Assembly (NCBI GenBank): GCA_030696775.1
Contig: JAUYRN010000005.1
Coordinates: 310,001 to 374,000 of the forward strand
DNA length: 64,000 nucleotides
Reading direction: 5' to 3'
DNA from: Sulfuricurvum sp.
GTDB taxonomy: Bacteria; Campylobacterota; Campylobacteria; Campylobacterales; Sulfurimonadaceae
The first letter of the stretch is position 1; each line of letters begins with the position of its first letter. The translations under genes were made by a program, and so were the position numbers. A model generated the notes under the pieces. The model did no database searches and was not told the DNA's origin. It saw only the letters and a program-made list of their open reading frames with translations. Below, piece after piece: positions 8,333 to 18,520 of the stretch.

Positions 8333-9580
8333 TTAATATGTGGATTGTGTATAGATAATAAATCCGCGGGCAAGTGCTTTTAACTCTTCTTTTATAGCTG
8401 CTTGGGCAGTTGTATTTTCAATATCATCCAAAACATCGGCAATTTTATTCGCGATGATTTCAAATTCTTTTTCTTTCATTCCGCGTGATGTAAGGGCAGG
8501 GCTTCCGATACGGATACCTGACGTGACAAACGGTGAACGGGTTTCTCCTGGTACAGTATTTTTATTGACAGTAATTCCTGCACGTCCAAGAGCTGCATCG
8601 GCTTCTTTACCGCTAAATGATTTGTTTAAGAAAGAGACTAAAACGAGATGATTATCTGTTCCACCGCTTACAATGTCATATCCGCGCTTTATTAATACGT
8701 CGGCTAGAACTGCTGCATTAACTTTGACTTGTTTGGCATAGACTTTCCACTCAGGTGAGAGATTGTATTTAAACCCGACTGCTTTCGCTGCGATAACATG
8801 AACCAATGGTCCACCTTGCAGAGCAGGAAAAATTGCTGAATTTATTTTTTTAGCAATCTCTTCATCATTGGTCATAATCATACCGCCGCGAGGACCTGCA
8901 AGAGTTTTATGAGTAGTCGTGGTCACAATATGCGCATGAGGGAATGGGCTTGGGTGTTCACCTGCACATACGAGACCTGCAATGTGCGCGATATCGGCAA
9001 ATAAAATTGCGCCAACCGCATCAGCGATTTCACGAAACTTAGCAAAATCGATTTCACGTGCATAAGCAGAAGCACCACAAACAATAATTTTTGGTTGAAC
9101 AATTTTAGCAATGTCTAAGACACGCTCATAATTAATGCGTCCATCAAGTTCTACACCATATGAGAAACTGTGATAGTTTTTGCCTGAAAAACTAACCTTT
9201 GATCCATGGGTCAAGTGCCCGCCGTGACTGAGATCCATTCCCAGTAATTTATCTCCTGCTTGCAATAATGCAGCATACACCGCACCATTGGCAGATGAAC
9301 CTGAGTGGGGCTGTACGTTTGCATAGTTACATCCAAAAAGTTCACATGCACGGTCAATTGCCAGTTGCTCAACACCATCTGCGTATTCGCATCCGCCGTA
9401 ATAACGTTTTGCAGGATAACCTTCTGCATATTTGTTCGTAAATACACTTCCCATAGCTTCCATAACTGCTGGAAGGGTAAAGTTCTCAGAGGCAATCATC
9501 TCTAAATGGTCAGTTTGACGTTCAAGCTCTTGCTCACATAGGGTGAAAATTTCGTTGTCGTATTCTTTAAGAAAGCTCAT
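8333..9580 (-). CDS. glyA: Serine hydroxymethyltransferase GlyA
   Basis: PLP enzyme that interconverts serine plus tetrahydrofolate with glycine plus 5,10-methylene-tetrahydrofolate, the main source of one-carbon units. 415 residues, the normal length. The PLP lysine lies in [14 protein letters not shown] (Lys225), and the N-terminal [15 protein letters not shown] and [13 protein letters not shown] segments are diagnostic. GGAG stands 6 bases before the ATG, and the first 14 bases overlap the end of lysS. Confidence 0.97.
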   Translation of the reverse strand: MSFLKEYDNEIFTLCEQELERQTDHLEMIASENFTLPAVMEAMGSVFTNKYAEGYPAKRYYGGCEYADGVEQLAIDRACELFGCNYANVQPHSGSSANGAVYAALLQAGDKLLGMDLSHGGHLTHGSKVSFSGKNYHSFSYGVELDGRINYERVLDIAKIVQPKIIVCGASAYAREIDFAKFREIADAVGAILFADIAHIAGLVCAGEHPSPFPHAHIVTTTTHKTLAGPRGGMIMTNDEEIAKKINSAIFPALQGGPLVHVIAAKAVGFKYNLSPEWKVYAKQVKVNAAVLADVLIKRGYDIVSGGTDNHLVLVSFLNKSFSGKEADAALGRAGITVNKNTVPGETRSPFVTSGIRIGSPALTSRGMKEKEFEIIANKIADVLDDIENTTAQAAIKEELKALARGFIIYTQSTY

Positions 9581-11090
9581 TGGGTTCTCCGTTGTTAAGA
9601 TTGTTATTTTGGGGTTTCATAGCTGGGAAGAGTAACACATCCCGGATTGAGTGTTGATTGGTCAGCATCATGACAAGGCGATCAATTCCGATTCCCTGAC
9701 CTGCTGTTGGTGCCATTCCATAGGATAGGGCAGTGACGAAATCTTCATCCATCTCGTGGGCTTCATCATCACCACACTCTTTAGCTGCCATTTGGCCGTT
9801 AAAGCGTTCTAGCTGATCGATCGGATCATTAAGCTCACTAAAGGCATTGGCAATTTCACGACCTGCGATAAAGAGTTCAAAACGGTCGGTCAGTTCTGGA
9901 CGCTCATCATTACGACGGGCAAGAGGTGAAATCTCAACCGGATAATGGGTAATAAAGGTCGGATTAATAAGTTTTGCTTCAACAAATTCATCAAACAATT
10001 CGCCCTGAAGCTGTCCTAGATTGAGTGTTGCTTTTGCTTCAAGTTTATTGGAACGTAAAAATTCTAAAATAGCTTCTTTATCATTAACGATATTTTCAGG
10101 AACGCCACCGATAACGCTCAAACTTTTGATAAGTTCGATCTCAGTAAATTGGTCAAAATCAATCTCAAAATCACCATAAGGAAGACGTTTTGGAAGATTC
10201 AAGTGATCGAATAAATATTCAAAATACTCTTTGGTGATTTCAATGAGATCTTTATAGGTTTTGTATGCCCAATAAAATTCAATAGAAGTGAATTCAGGAT
10301 TGTGTGTTGCATCCATTCCTTCATTACGAAAGTTACGATTAATTTCAAATACTGCTTCAAATCCGCCGACGATGAGACGCTTGAGATAAAGTTCCGGAGC
10401 AATTCGTAAAAAACGGTCAACACCTAATGCGTTATGATGCGTAACGAACGGTTTTGCATTCGCTCCGCCGGCGATTGGGTGCATCATTGGTGTTTCAACT
10501 TCTAAGAACCCTTTGTCTTCAAAGAAACGACGCGTTAAGCTGATAACACGTGAACGAATATGAAAGGTTTTACGTACTTCAGAATTCATAATAAGATCAA
10601 GATAACGTTGGCGATAACGCATCTCTTTATCCGTAATTCCATGGAATTTTTCAGGAAGAGGAGAGATGGCTTTCGTCAATATTTTTAAGTTATCGACATG
10701 AAGTGATAGTTCACCTTGCTGGGTAACAAACGGATAACCGCTTACCTCGATAATATCACCGACTTCAATGAGCTTTTTAAAAATATCATTGTAGAAATTC
10801 TCAGGAAGATTATCCCGCGCAACGTAAATTTGGAGTATTCCGCTTTCATCTTCAATTTTAACAAAGCTGGCTTTCCCCATCAAGCGATAGAGTTTAATAC
10901 GTCCAGCAACGGTATAGTGACGATGCTCATCACGTTTTTCTTCTTTTTGGAAAAGATCAGAATTGACGTTGTTGAATTTCTCAATGGTCGTATTGCGTGC
11001 AGAGTTGTTTGCGTAAGGATCTATTCCTGCCTCTCGCAATTGGTTGGCTTTTTCAATTCGTTGAACTACATATTGATTATCGAATGTCAC
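9567..11090 (-). CDS. lysS: Lysyl-tRNA synthetase, class II
   Basis: 507 residues: an N-terminal OB-fold anticodon-binding domain (about 55-150) and a class II catalytic core with motif 2 [14 protein letters not shown] and motif 3 [10 protein letters not shown] near the C-terminus. The start codon is GTG (11090) with AGGG 8 bases ahead. It is preceded by fur after 12 bases and overlaps glyA, in the fur-lysS-glyA order known from Campylobacter and Helicobacter. Confidence 0.97.
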   Translation of the reverse strand: MTFDNQYVVQRIEKANQLREAGIDPYANNSARNTTIEKFNNVNSDLFQKEEKRDEHRHYTVAGRIKLYRLMGKASFVKIEDESGILQIYVARDNLPENFYNDIFKKLIEVGDIIEVSGYPFVTQQGELSLHVDNLKILTKAISPLPEKFHGITDKEMRYRQRYLDLIMNSEVRKTFHIRSRVISLTRRFFEDKGFLEVETPMMHPIAGGANAKPFVTHHNALGVDRFLRIAPELYLKRLIVGGFEAVFEINRNFRNEGMDATHNPEFTSIEFYWAYKTYKDLIEITKEYFEYLFDHLNLPKRLPYGDFEIDFDQFTEIELIKSLSVIGGVPENIVNDKEAILEFLRSNKLEAKATLNLGQLQGELFDEFVEAKLINPTFITHYPVEISPLARRNDERPELTDRFELFIAGREIANAFSELNDPIDQLERFNGQMAAKECGDDEAHEMDEDFVTALSYGMAPTAGQGIGIDRLVMMLTNQHSIRDVLLFPAMKPQNNNLNNGEPNELS

Positions 11091-11102
11091 AATAAATTCC
11101 CT

Positions 11103-11579
11103 TTATTTTTTCGTTTGGCATGTTTTACAAATGCCATAAATTTGCATCGAGTGTTCTTGCATTATAAAACCAAGTTCTTCCGCAATTTTTTTCTGTCTAG
11201 ACTCAATTTCTTCATCGACGAATTCACTAATACTGCCACACTTTGTACAGATTATATGATCGTGATGATCCTTTGCACCCAGTTCATATTTTTTACCTTG
11301 AGCTCCAAAAGAGAGGGATGTTACCATCTCGGAATCTTCCAAAAGTGAGAGCGTACGGTAAACGGTTGCAATTCCTGTGTTTAAATCAGGGTGTTTTTCT
11401 TGGATAAGATGATGCAGCCCTTCAGGTGTGAGATGCTCGTCAGAGTTGTATAACATCTCTAAAATTACTTCACGCTGTATGGTGAATTTTAAACTGTTGT
11501 CTTTGAGAAGTTGTTTGAAATCATTCAAGAATTTCGCATATTCAACCGTACGTTCTGTAAAATTAGTTAAAGAACCCAT
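11103..11579 (-). CDS. fur: Ferric uptake regulator Fur
   Basis: 158-residue iron-responsive repressor. I use ATG 11579 because AAGGAG precedes it and because the longer frame (to 11711) would run deep into cvpA. It has an N-terminal winged helix (TIQREVILEMLY, NTGIATVYRTLSLLE), the HHDHIICTKCG zinc/metal segment and a second CxxC (GICKTCQTKK) at the very end. Encoded directly ahead of lysS, as in Campylobacter jejuni. A second, shorter Fur-family protein is at 14608-15006; this longer one with the conserved neighbourhood is the better Fur candidate. Confidence 0.92.
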   Translation of the reverse strand: MGSLTNFTERTVEYAKFLNDFKQLLKDNSLKFTIQREVILEMLYNSDEHLTPEGLHHLIQEKHPDLNTGIATVYRTLSLLEDSEMVTSLSFGAQGKKYELGAKDHHDHIICTKCGSISEFVDEEIESRQKKIAEELGFIMQEHSMQIYGICKTCQTKK

Positions 11580-11583
11580 AGAA

Positions 11584-12147
11584 TTATTTCTCCTTTTTAT
11601 CAGATGAAGAATGGGAAATATTTTTATCACTTTCATTGGAATCAAGTAAACTTGTGACATCCTTTGTCTCAATATGCAAAATAAAATTACCGGTTGCAAA
11701 CATAGGTTCAAAAAAGATACTTGTTTTCATTTTTTCTCCAAAATTTTCACGGATAGCAGTGACACTAAATAAAGCATAAATAATGACTGAAAGGATAAAA
11801 AAGAATTTACTTGCTCCCACTACAAAACCTAATACTCGGTCTAAACTCCCTAATCCGCTAAGAGAACTAAGACGTTTGAAACCAGCACCCAATGCCACCA
11901 TAAGAAGCCAAAAAATACCAACACTAAAAACAAAACCTATAAGATTAACAGCAGTGGTTGTTTCGAAATCAAAGAATAGGTCGTTTAAAAATTTCCCAAT
12001 GGCCCCACCGATATGTGAAGCAACAAAGAGTCCTCCTACGATCCCGATAAGTCCAAAAAGTTCTTTTGAAAAACCATTTAAAAGACCTTTCAGTCCCAAT
12101 AATAATACGATTGATCCAACTGCCACATCAAAATAATTTAAGTCCAT
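11584..12147 (-). CDS. cvpA: CvpA family inner-membrane protein
   Basis: 187 residues with four predicted membrane helices and the family N-terminus (NYFDVAVGSIVLLLGLKGLLNGFSKELFG shortened here: VGSIVLLLGLKGLLNG). CvpA proteins are linked to colicin V production and cell-envelope stress tolerance in Proteobacteria; the mechanism is not settled. The C-terminal 25 residues are charged and probably cytoplasmic. It ends 4 bases before fur and starts in a TAATG overlap with the diguanylate cyclase gene. Confidence 0.85.
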   Translation of the reverse strand: MDLNYFDVAVGSIVLLLGLKGLLNGFSKELFGLIGIVGGLFVASHIGGAIGKFLNDLFFDFETTTAVNLIGFVFSVGIFWLLMVALGAGFKRLSSLSGLGSLDRVLGFVVGASKFFFILSVIIYALFSVTAIRENFGEKMKTSIFFEPMFATGNFILHIETKDVTSLLDSNESDKNISHSSSDKKEK

Positions 12148-13073
12148 TATAATTCCATCTCCATTTGATCTTTTCCATTGTTTTTAGCACGGTAAAGTGC
12201 AATATCAGCACGATGAAGCAACTCATCGATTGTGTCTTTTTCTCTCGTTTGAGTCAGTCCTATACTTAATGTTACGGTGATTTGTTCATTATGAAAAACA
12301 GGTTTATTTTGACGGCAAAGATTTAAAAAGCGATTAGCCACTAATTGTGCACCCTCTAAATCGGTTCGGTTGAGAATGACGACAAACTCTTCTCCTCCAA
12401 ATCGGTACACTTTATCACCGTCTCTAAGCGCTTTTTTAAGTAATTTAGCAATAAAAATAAGAACTTTATCCCCTGCAATATGTCCATGCTTATCATTAAT
12501 AACTTTAAAATTATCAATATCGATCATCAAAATAAAGAGCTCTTCTATTTGACGATTCTTTGCCAGAAGTTCAGTAAGATTGTTTTGAAGCGAGTATCGA
12601 TTAAATGTTTTTGTAAGAGGATCGAGAGTTGTTGTAATTTCCAGTGTTTTAACTTGCGCATGCAAGTCTTGAATGATTTTATTAGCACGTTGAACTTCTT
12701 GGCTCATGTGAGATTGAATATCTACAAATTTTTCACTTATATCATTGAAATCAATATAATTTGAATTTTCATGGTCTTTTAAAATACTTGCATGATTGTC
12801 ACTTATTTGCTCAAACGTTTGGTTTGATTGAGTGTAGGAATCAATACTAAACAATGCAATATCTTTATACTCATTCACAGTGTCAGAGGAATATTCATGG
12901 ACATCAAGCTCACCATTTAAATAGAGGTCAAGAACTTCTTTGGTAGCAAGAGAAATGATTTCTGCTAATTCGTCAGGGGCAATTTTATCTTGTCGAGCAC
13001 TCGCAGACTCTAAATGAAAGGAGAGCTCTTTGCAAAAAAGAGATAAAAAAAAGTTAACTTGGGTTGATTTCAT
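12147..13073 (-). CDS. GGDEF diguanylate cyclase
   Basis: Makes cyclic di-GMP from two GTP. With the ATG at 13073 (GAGAG upstream) it has 308 residues; a TTG 14 codons earlier is possible but has no ribosome-binding site. The N-terminal ~140 residues are helical without a recognised sensor domain or membrane span, followed by a GGDEF domain with the active loop GGEEF (from residue 226) and the inhibitory I-site RDGD exactly five residues earlier. The enzyme should therefore be active and subject to product inhibition. It is coupled to cvpA. Confidence 0.9.
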   Translation of the reverse strand: MKSTQVNFFLSLFCKELSFHLESASARQDKIAPDELAEIISLATKEVLDLYLNGELDVHEYSSDTVNEYKDIALFSIDSYTQSNQTFEQISDNHASILKDHENSNYIDFNDISEKFVDIQSHMSQEVQRANKIIQDLHAQVKTLEITTTLDPLTKTFNRYSLQNNLTELLAKNRQIEELFILMIDIDNFKVINDKHGHIAGDKVLIFIAKLLKKALRDGDKVYRFGGEEFVVILNRTDLEGAQLVANRFLNLCRQNKPVFHNEQITVTLSIGLTQTREKDTIDELLHRADIALYRAKNNGKDQMEMEL

Positions 13074-13250
13074 TGACTCTCTCTGTATAAATAATCTCTC
13101 TTTGAAATGACGCAATTATACTTTTTAAAACCTAAATGTAGCTTTCAGTTATCATAATCAGTCGCTTTTTAGGATAAAACGATAAAATTGCTTACTTTAA
13201 AAATAACAAATAAGCCTTTTGGCAATCTAGTAAGATTGGAGATATATTAA

Positions 13251-14597
13251 ATGAATACATGGAGCCGAGCAAGCTGGAGAGATAAACCAATCACGCAGCA
13301 GCCTACCTATCCAGATCAGGTACGGCTAAAAGAGATCGAAGAGCAACTTAAAAATTATCCACCTCTTGTTTTTGCGGGAGAAGCTCGAAATTTGAAGAAA
13401 AATCTTGCAGATGTATGTGAGGGAAAAGCCTTTTTACTTCAAGGTGGTGATTGTGCTGAAAGTTTTTCAGAGTTTCATGCGCACAACATTCGAGATACTT
13501 TTAAAGTAATGATGCAAATGGCGGTTGTTATGACTTTTGCAGGCGGCGTTCCTGTTGTTAAAATAGGTCGTTTAGGCGGGCAGTTTGCTAAGCCTAGATC
13601 TGCTGATATGGAAACAATCGACGGGGTTACTTTGCCAAGTTATCGCGGTGATATTATCAATGGGGTTGAATTTAACGAAGCGGCTCGTATCCCTGATGCA
13701 AATCGTATGGTTCAGGCATACAACCAGTCCGCAGCCACATTGAACCTTCTTCGTGCATTTGCATCCGGAGGATTGGCAGATTTGAATCAAGTTCATGCAT
13801 GGAATCTCGGTTTTGTAGGGCAAAATGAATTGACCAAAAAATACGATGAAATTTCGCGTCAAATTGATAATTCATTGCGTTTTATGGCGGCATGTGGAAT
13901 TACATCGGATGTCTCCAGAACCCTTCGTGAAACCGATTTTTATACTTCTCATGAAGCATTATTACTTAATTATGAAGAGGCATTCACGCGCCAGGATTCT
14001 CTTACGGGAGAATGGTATGATGTTTCTTCTCATATGCTTTGGATAGGTGATCGAACACGTCAACTTGACGGTGCACACGTCGAATTTATGCGCGGTATCC
14101 AAAATCCGATCGGCGTTAAAGCTGGTCCTTCGATGGATCCTGAAGATTTGATTCGTTTGTGTGATGTTTTAAATCCTACCAATGAAGCCGGACGGCTCAA
14201 TGTGATCGTTCGAATGGGTGCTGACAAGGTTGCGGATGGAATGCCTGCTTTGATTCGTGCAATTGAAAGAGAAGGAAAAAAAGTATTGTGGAGTTGTGAT
14301 CCAATGCACGGAAATACCATTACCAGCAATGGATATAAAACCCGTCCTGTAGATGCAGTGCTCAAAGAAATGAAACAGTTCTTCCAAGTACACAAATCTG
14401 AAGGAACCTATGCCGGTGGAGTTCATTTGGAAATGACCGGTAAAAATGTTACCGAGTGTTTGGGAGGATCATTTGAGATTACCTCTGAAAATCTTAAAAG
14501 CCGCTACCATACACATTGCGATCCGAGATTGAATGCTGACCAATCGTTAGAACTAGCTTTCTTGATCGCAGATACGCTTAGAGAAGCACATCCTTAA
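13251..14597 (+). CDS. 3-deoxy-7-phosphoheptulonate synthase, class II
   Basis: First step of the shikimate pathway: condenses phosphoenolpyruvate and erythrose-4-phosphate. The 448-residue, plant-type (class II) sequence begins [19 protein letters not shown] and carries the metal- and substrate-binding [35 protein letters not shown] and CDPMHGNT segments. Class II enzymes are the usual form in Campylobacterota. It is monocistronic, with a divergent diguanylate cyclase upstream and a convergent Fur-family gene 10 bases downstream. Confidence 0.95.
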   Translation: MNTWSRASWRDKPITQQPTYPDQVRLKEIEEQLKNYPPLVFAGEARNLKKNLADVCEGKAFLLQGGDCAESFSEFHAHNIRDTFKVMMQMAVVMTFAGGVPVVKIGRLGGQFAKPRSADMETIDGVTLPSYRGDIINGVEFNEAARIPDANRMVQAYNQSAATLNLLRAFASGGLADLNQVHAWNLGFVGQNELTKKYDEISRQIDNSLRFMAACGITSDVSRTLRETDFYTSHEALLLNYEEAFTRQDSLTGEWYDVSSHMLWIGDRTRQLDGAHVEFMRGIQNPIGVKAGPSMDPEDLIRLCDVLNPTNEAGRLNVIVRMGADKVADGMPALIRAIEREGKKVLWSCDPMHGNTITSNGYKTRPVDAVLKEMKQFFQVHKSEGTYAGGVHLEMTGKNVTECLGGSFEITSENLKSRYHTHCDPRLNADQSLELAFLIADTLREAHP

Positions 14598-14607
14598 ACG
14601 TAAAACT

Positions 14608-15006
14608 TTACTTACAATTCGGGCAAATGCCCGAAATCATAATTGAGACATCATCTGCACGATAATCACTGTTTTTTATTGTATCTTCCAATAGACGTGT
14701 TGCATCAAAGGGAATATCTTTGAGTTCACCGCATGTTTTACATACTATATGCGCATGTGGTATTTTTTCTATTTCATATTTTGCTTTTTGCCCAGGTATT
14801 TTAACTTCTCGGATTAGATTAACACTCATCATGGAATGTATATTTTTATACAAAGTAGCAAGTGAAATGGAAGAAAATTTTTCTCGAATCTCTTTAAAGA
14901 GGTCATCGATACTAATGTGTCCGGAATATTCCATCAATTCAATAATGGAAATTCTCTGAGGTGTTGCTTTAAGCTGGTGATGTTGCAATAAGAATTTATT
15001 TTTCAT
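14608..15006 (-). CDS. PerR-like Fur-family regulator
   Basis: 132 residues, shorter than the Fur in this window. Winged helix (ATPQRISIIELMEY, SLATLYKNIHSM) followed by the C-terminal metal region IPHAHIVCKTCG and a terminal CPNC, the two CxxC pairs that bind structural zinc. The histidine/aspartate regulatory site is consistent with PerR-type peroxide sensing, but sequence alone does not separate PerR from other Fur relatives. The 3' end contains a perfect hairpin TTCGGGC/GCCCGAA (14618-14635) inside the coding sequence. Confidence 0.82.
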   Translation of the reverse strand: MKNKFLLQHHQLKATPQRISIIELMEYSGHISIDDLFKEIREKFSSISLATLYKNIHSMMSVNLIREVKIPGQKAKYEIEKIPHAHIVCKTCGELKDIPFDATRLLEDTIKNSDYRADDVSIMISGICPNCK

Positions 15007-15100
15007 AATAGGGAATTATAAGAAAAAAATCCAAGAAGTTACCTAAAGGCGAGGGGAAGCATTGTATAAATTAATATTTATTTAATGCTTGCCTTATTTG

Positions 15101-16171
15101 TTACAGCGCGTCGATAACTCTTTGGAGTTCATCAGGTTTATTGGAATATTGCATCGCAATATCTTTGCTGATCATTTTTTTACGTAAGAATTCCACAATT
15201 TCTTGGGTTTGAGTGGTCATTCCCGTACCTTGTTGATTGAGTTGCATTTGGGAATAAAGCTGATGTACCTTGTCTTCACGTATCAAGTTGGCAATGGCTG
15301 GATTGGTAATCATAACTTCTTGTGCAGCAACACGTCCCCCTCCTATTTTTGGAAGAAGTGCTTGGGAGATAACGGCAATAAGAGAAGTTGAGAGTTGAGC
15401 ACGTACTTGAGGCTGTTCATCACCGCCAAAGACGTCGATGATACGGTTGATCGTGCTGGGAGCTGAGTTGGTATGCAAAGTTCCAAAAACCAAGTGACCA
15501 GTTTCAGCTGCAGTTAGAGCAGCAGCAATCGTTTCACGGTCACGCATCTCTCCGATCAAAATAACATCGGGGTCTTGGCGAAGGGCATATTTGAGTGCAG
15601 CAGAAAAACTTTTGGTATCACTTCCGATATTACGTTGTGAAAAAAGACATTTTTTATTGGTATGAACAAATTCGACGGGATCTTCTACGGTAATGATATG
15701 ACGTGCTTCATTGAGGTTGACTTCGTTGAGCATTGCCGCGAGGGTTGTTGATTTACCGCTACCTGTCGGACCGGTAACCAGTATCAGACCTTTTTCGCGT
15801 TTAATCAATTCTTTAAAGATTTTTTTGGCATTCAAATCATCGAGTGAAGGGATAATGGTTGGAATAATACGAAATGCACAGGCTACGTCATCCATGGTTT
15901 TGTAGTAGTTGGCACGAAAACGACCTACATCGGGAATAACAATGGAAAAGTCCAATTCATTATTCTCTTCAAACACCTTTTTTTGTTTTTCAGTTAAAAG
16001 TGAATAGGCCATCTCTTCAATTTGTTTTCCGTCCATAACAGGTAAATTAAGGGCAACAAGCCGTCCGTCAATACGAATTTGAGGTTCTGAGCGGCTAACG
16101 AGGTGCAAATCAGATGATTTGTAAGCGACAACGCTTTTTAAAAGTTTGTGAATATCCAATGGTTGGCTCAT
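15101..16171 (-). CDS. pilT: PilT-family secretion/twitching ATPase
   Basis: 356-residue hexameric ATPase that in type IV pili drives retraction. Walker A VTGPTGSGKSTT, Asp box, the Walker B segment DPDVILIGEMRD, His box TGHLVFGTLHTN, and the PilT-specific C-terminal NLIRE motif (ANLIREDKVHQL) are all present. No pilin, PilB, PilC or PilQ genes lie in the window, so partners must be elsewhere. The start overlaps the preceding small thioredoxin-fold gene (ATGA). Confidence 0.92.
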   Translation of the reverse strand: MSQPLDIHKLLKSVVAYKSSDLHLVSRSEPQIRIDGRLVALNLPVMDGKQIEEMAYSLLTEKQKKVFEENNELDFSIVIPDVGRFRANYYKTMDDVACAFRIIPTIIPSLDDLNAKKIFKELIKREKGLILVTGPTGSGKSTTLAAMLNEVNLNEARHIITVEDPVEFVHTNKKCLFSQRNIGSDTKSFSAALKYALRQDPDVILIGEMRDRETIAAALTAAETGHLVFGTLHTNSAPSTINRIIDVFGGDEQPQVRAQLSTSLIAVISQALLPKIGGGRVAAQEVMITNPAIANLIREDKVHQLYSQMQLNQQGTGMTTQTQEIVEFLRKKMISKDIAMQYSNKPDELQRVIDAL

Positions 16172-16512
16172 GATAAAAAAATTCCTTCGTATTGAGTTGG
16201 ATTAAAACCGACGATTAGGTTTTCGCTGTATTCTATCACGGGGCGTTTAATAAGACGATTTTCTTTGGCCATCCACTCAATTTTATCACTATCGTTGAGA
16301 GAGAGCGACTTCAAATCTAAAGTTCGGTAGGTGGTCCCTTTGGTATTTAAAAGAAGGGTTAAAGAAGCTTTTTGTGACCATTGGGTGATTTTGTCATTAT
16401 TGACAGGCGAGGTTTTAAAATCAACAAAAGTATAGTCTAGTGCGTGTTCGTTAAGAAATTGAAATGCTTTTTTGACAGAATCACAGTTCTTAATGCCGTA
16501 TATTGTAATCAT
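16168..16512 (-). CDS. ArsC/Spx/YffB-family thioredoxin-fold protein
   Basis: 114 residues with the family N-terminus ITIYGIKNCDSVKKA: a single cysteine (Cys10) followed by D-S rather than a second Cys, then the conserved TFVDFK strand and the cis-proline loop RPVIEYS. These proteins include arsenate reductases, Spx and YffB; a lone Cys in a CDSVKKA context is typical of YffB-like proteins that act with glutathione, so arsenate reduction is not assured. It sits 5 bases after gatC and overlaps pilT by 4. Confidence 0.8.
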   Translation of the reverse strand: MITIYGIKNCDSVKKAFQFLNEHALDYTFVDFKTSPVNNDKITQWSQKASLTLLLNTKGTTYRTLDLKSLSLNDSDKIEWMAKENRLIKRPVIEYSENLIVGFNPTQYEGIFLS

Positions 16513-16517
16513 TTAGA

Positions 16518-16808
16518 TTACTCAATAATTTTTGGAACGATAAAAAAGTGTTCTTGTGCATGAGGTGAGCGCGCTAAAATATCATCATTAATCTCTCGAT
16601 TAACACATCCAACGTCTTCACGTAGTAGTGTTGCCGACATATCCATTGAAAAAGTGGGATTGATTCCATCCGTATTTAACTCAGAAAGATTATCAACAAA
16701 AGAGACTATTTCAGACATTTGCTCAATCATTTGGCCTCGATTTTCATCCGGTATTTGGAGATAGGAAAGTTTTTCTAAGCGTTGTAAAAGTTTTTCATCG
16801 ATTTTCAT
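16518..16808 (-). CDS. gatC: Asp-tRNA(Asn)/Glu-tRNA(Gln) amidotransferase subunit C
   Basis: 96-residue GatC: N-terminal helix KIDEKLLQRLEKLSYLQI, then the conserved FVDNLSELNTDGINPT and the LREDV segment. It stabilises GatA and GatB in the amidotransferase that forms Gln-tRNA(Gln) and Asn-tRNA(Asn), the normal route in Campylobacterota lacking glnS/asnS. gatA and gatB are not adjacent. Confidence 0.92.
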   Translation of the reverse strand: MKIDEKLLQRLEKLSYLQIPDENRGQMIEQMSEIVSFVDNLSELNTDGINPTFSMDMSATLLREDVGCVNREINDDILARSPHAQEHFFIVPKIIE

Positions 16809-16928
16809 GGTTAATAACCTACAGATAATTTTATTCCCTTATTGTAGCGAAAAAATAGGCTTTACGGAATTTTAACAACACTTGAGTTATTATTGTAGCA
16901 AAATAGTCAAATATCTATAGGAGTCCTT

Positions 16929-17525
16929 TTGAACCTAAAAGAAAATATGCAAGCCCTCAAAGAAGAGCTAAGTTCGGAAGAAAAATTTTTCGAAAGTGCC
17001 GTTAAAACGGAGCGTTTTGTCAAGAAATATAAAAAACCGATGATTGCATCTGTTATTGTATTACTTTTGGGACTGGGTGGAAGTGTCACTTATCAAATAA
17101 TCAATGATGCTAAAGTAGAGCGTGCGAATACTGCGCTTAATACATTGTTGATGAATCCTATGGATCAAAATGCATTAAAAGAGCTTTCCTCGCAGGGTGG
17201 ATCACTGTATGAATTGTACAGTTTGTCTAAAGCATTGCGTGATAATGATTTAAAAACGCTTCAAACACTTAAAGGTGCCAAAAATTTTGAAGTAGCTGAT
17301 ATCGCATCCTATGAGAGTGCTGTTTTATCAAAAGATGAGAAGGCTTTGGATGCGTACAGTAAAAAACAAGGCTCGATGTATCAAGAGTTAGCTGTCATTG
17401 AATTAGCGGTATTATCAATCCAAAAAGGTGACAGCAAAGCTGCACATACTTCTTTAGCATTGATAAAAGAAGATTCTGCAGTTTATCCACTAGCACAAAT
17501 GCTAAGCCATTACGGAGTGAAATAA
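16929..17525 (+). CDS. YfgM-like single-pass membrane protein with TPR-like periplasmic domain
   Basis: 198 residues. The start is a TTG at 16929 with AGGAG 5 bases upstream; the next Met is at codon 7 without a ribosome-binding site. A charged cytoplasmic N-terminus (about 35 residues) is followed by one membrane helix (about 37-58, IASVIVLLLGLGGSV) and a helical, alanine/leucine-rich periplasmic part resembling tetratricopeptide-like repeats (YELYSLSKALR, YQELAVIELAVLSI). This is the plan of YfgM, an ancillary SecYEG chaperone partner, and as in E. coli the next gene is a BamB-like lipoprotein. Similarity is by architecture and order only. Confidence 0.68.
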   Translation: MNLKENMQALKEELSSEEKFFESAVKTERFVKKYKKPMIASVIVLLLGLGGSVTYQIINDAKVERANTALNTLLMNPMDQNALKELSSQGGSLYELYSLSKALRDNDLKTLQTLKGAKNFEVADIASYESAVLSKDEKALDAYSKKQGSMYQELAVIELAVLSIQKGDSKAAHTSLALIKEDSAVYPLAQMLSHYGVK

Positions 17526-18520
17526 TGAAATATTTATGGGCGAGTTTGAGTGTTGTTAGTGTACTGATATTGAGTGGTTGCTCACAAAAAGAAGTCTATA
17601 AACCGGAAAATATTAAAGGTGATTGGCGCAGTGCTGGTCGTTTAAGTGCTCCTATCTCACAAGTGACACAATCAGGCGCTGTGCTGTCAAATGGAAATAT
17701 TCTTACCAAAGCAGGAGAAAAAAAGCAAAAAATACCTGCTGCCTTTCGTTTACTTAATATCAGTGACGGATGGATTATTACTCAAAATAATACAAATGAT
17801 TTAGAATTGATTCCTGACGATGGTGTAAGTGAGCATGTCCTTGTTGATTTAAAACGAACGGTTGCTTCTGCTAGTGTACAAGGTGATGTGCTTGCTATTT
17901 TATTTGGAAATAATGAGATGGCATTGTATTCGTTACAAACAAAGAAAATGACCTTTAAAGAAAGTTCTAATGCACCTATCGCGGTTGATGCTCGAATAGC
18001 TAATCCGTATTTTTTGAAAGATTTGGTTGTATTTTTGAGTTTAGATGGGAAAATTGTTATTGTCAATGCAACAGATAAAAAGCTATTGCGTTCGATCATT
18101 GTTGGTTCGGAAGAGTATTTTAACAATATTACCTATTTGAATGTGATTGAAAATAACATGGTCGCATCCACAGGTAATACGGTATTGTCTCTTTCACAAA
18201 AAGAGAACCGTGAGAAATACGAAGTGCGTGACATTGCTTACACGGAGGATGGTGTTTGGTTGACGACTAAGCAAGGGGAAGTTGTCGCTCTAAGTCCTGC
18301 ACTACAGTATAAAGCGAAGAAAAAATTTCCATTTGCACATTTTGTTGGGATCAGTGTCCAAAATGATAGAGTTTATGTTCTAGAACAGGGCGGGTATATG
18401 ATTGCTTTGAGTAAAAATTTGCTTTCTTACGATGTTTATGATATTGATATGGATCATGATGCAGTTTTTGTCGGAGATGGTAAAATTTATTTTGACGATC
18501 GGTACATTGAAATTAAATAA
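17525..18520 (+). CDS. BamB-like beta-propeller lipoprotein
   Basis: 331 residues with a lipoprotein signal: hydrophobic stretch then LSGC lipobox (Cys19), so it is lipid-anchored. The rest is made of repeated short beta strands with turns (GDVLAILFGNNEMALYS, LVVFLSLDGKIVIVNA, GVWLTTKQGEVVAL, DRVYVLEQGGYMIAL), the look of a WD40/PQQ-type propeller as in BamB. It overlaps the YfgM-like gene by one base (TAATG) and the Xer gene by one base. A role in outer-membrane protein assembly is inferred from the yfgM-bamB gene order. Confidence 0.7.
   Translation: MKYLWASLSVVSVLILSGCSQKEVYKPENIKGDWRSAGRLSAPISQVTQSGAVLSNGNILTKAGEKKQKIPAAFRLLNISDGWIITQNNTNDLELIPDDGVSEHVLVDLKRTVASASVQGDVLAILFGNNEMALYSLQTKKMTFKESSNAPIAVDARIANPYFLKDLVVFLSLDGKIVIVNATDKKLLRSIIVGSEEYFNNITYLNVIENNMVASTGNTVLSLSQKENREKYEVRDIAYTEDGVWLTTKQGEVVALSPALQYKAKKKFPFAHFVGISVQNDRVYVLEQGGYMIALSKNLLSYDVYDIDMDHDAVFVGDGKIYFDDRYIEIK

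Noticed and set aside
10716-11348. 210-codon open frame on the plus strand opposite lysS and fur
   Set aside because: Antisense shadow: no ribosome site, low-complexity Phe/Ile/Asn composition, and both opposite genes are certain.
11580-11711. Upstream extension of the fur frame to 11711
   Set aside because: It runs 128 bases inside cvpA in another frame; ATG 11579 has AAGGAG and a family-like N-terminus.
14618-14635. Perfect hairpin TTCGGGC-AAAT-GCCCGAA as terminator between DAHP synthase and the Fur-like gene
   Set aside because: It lies within the coding sequence for the last residues (CPNC region) and has no T tract on either side.
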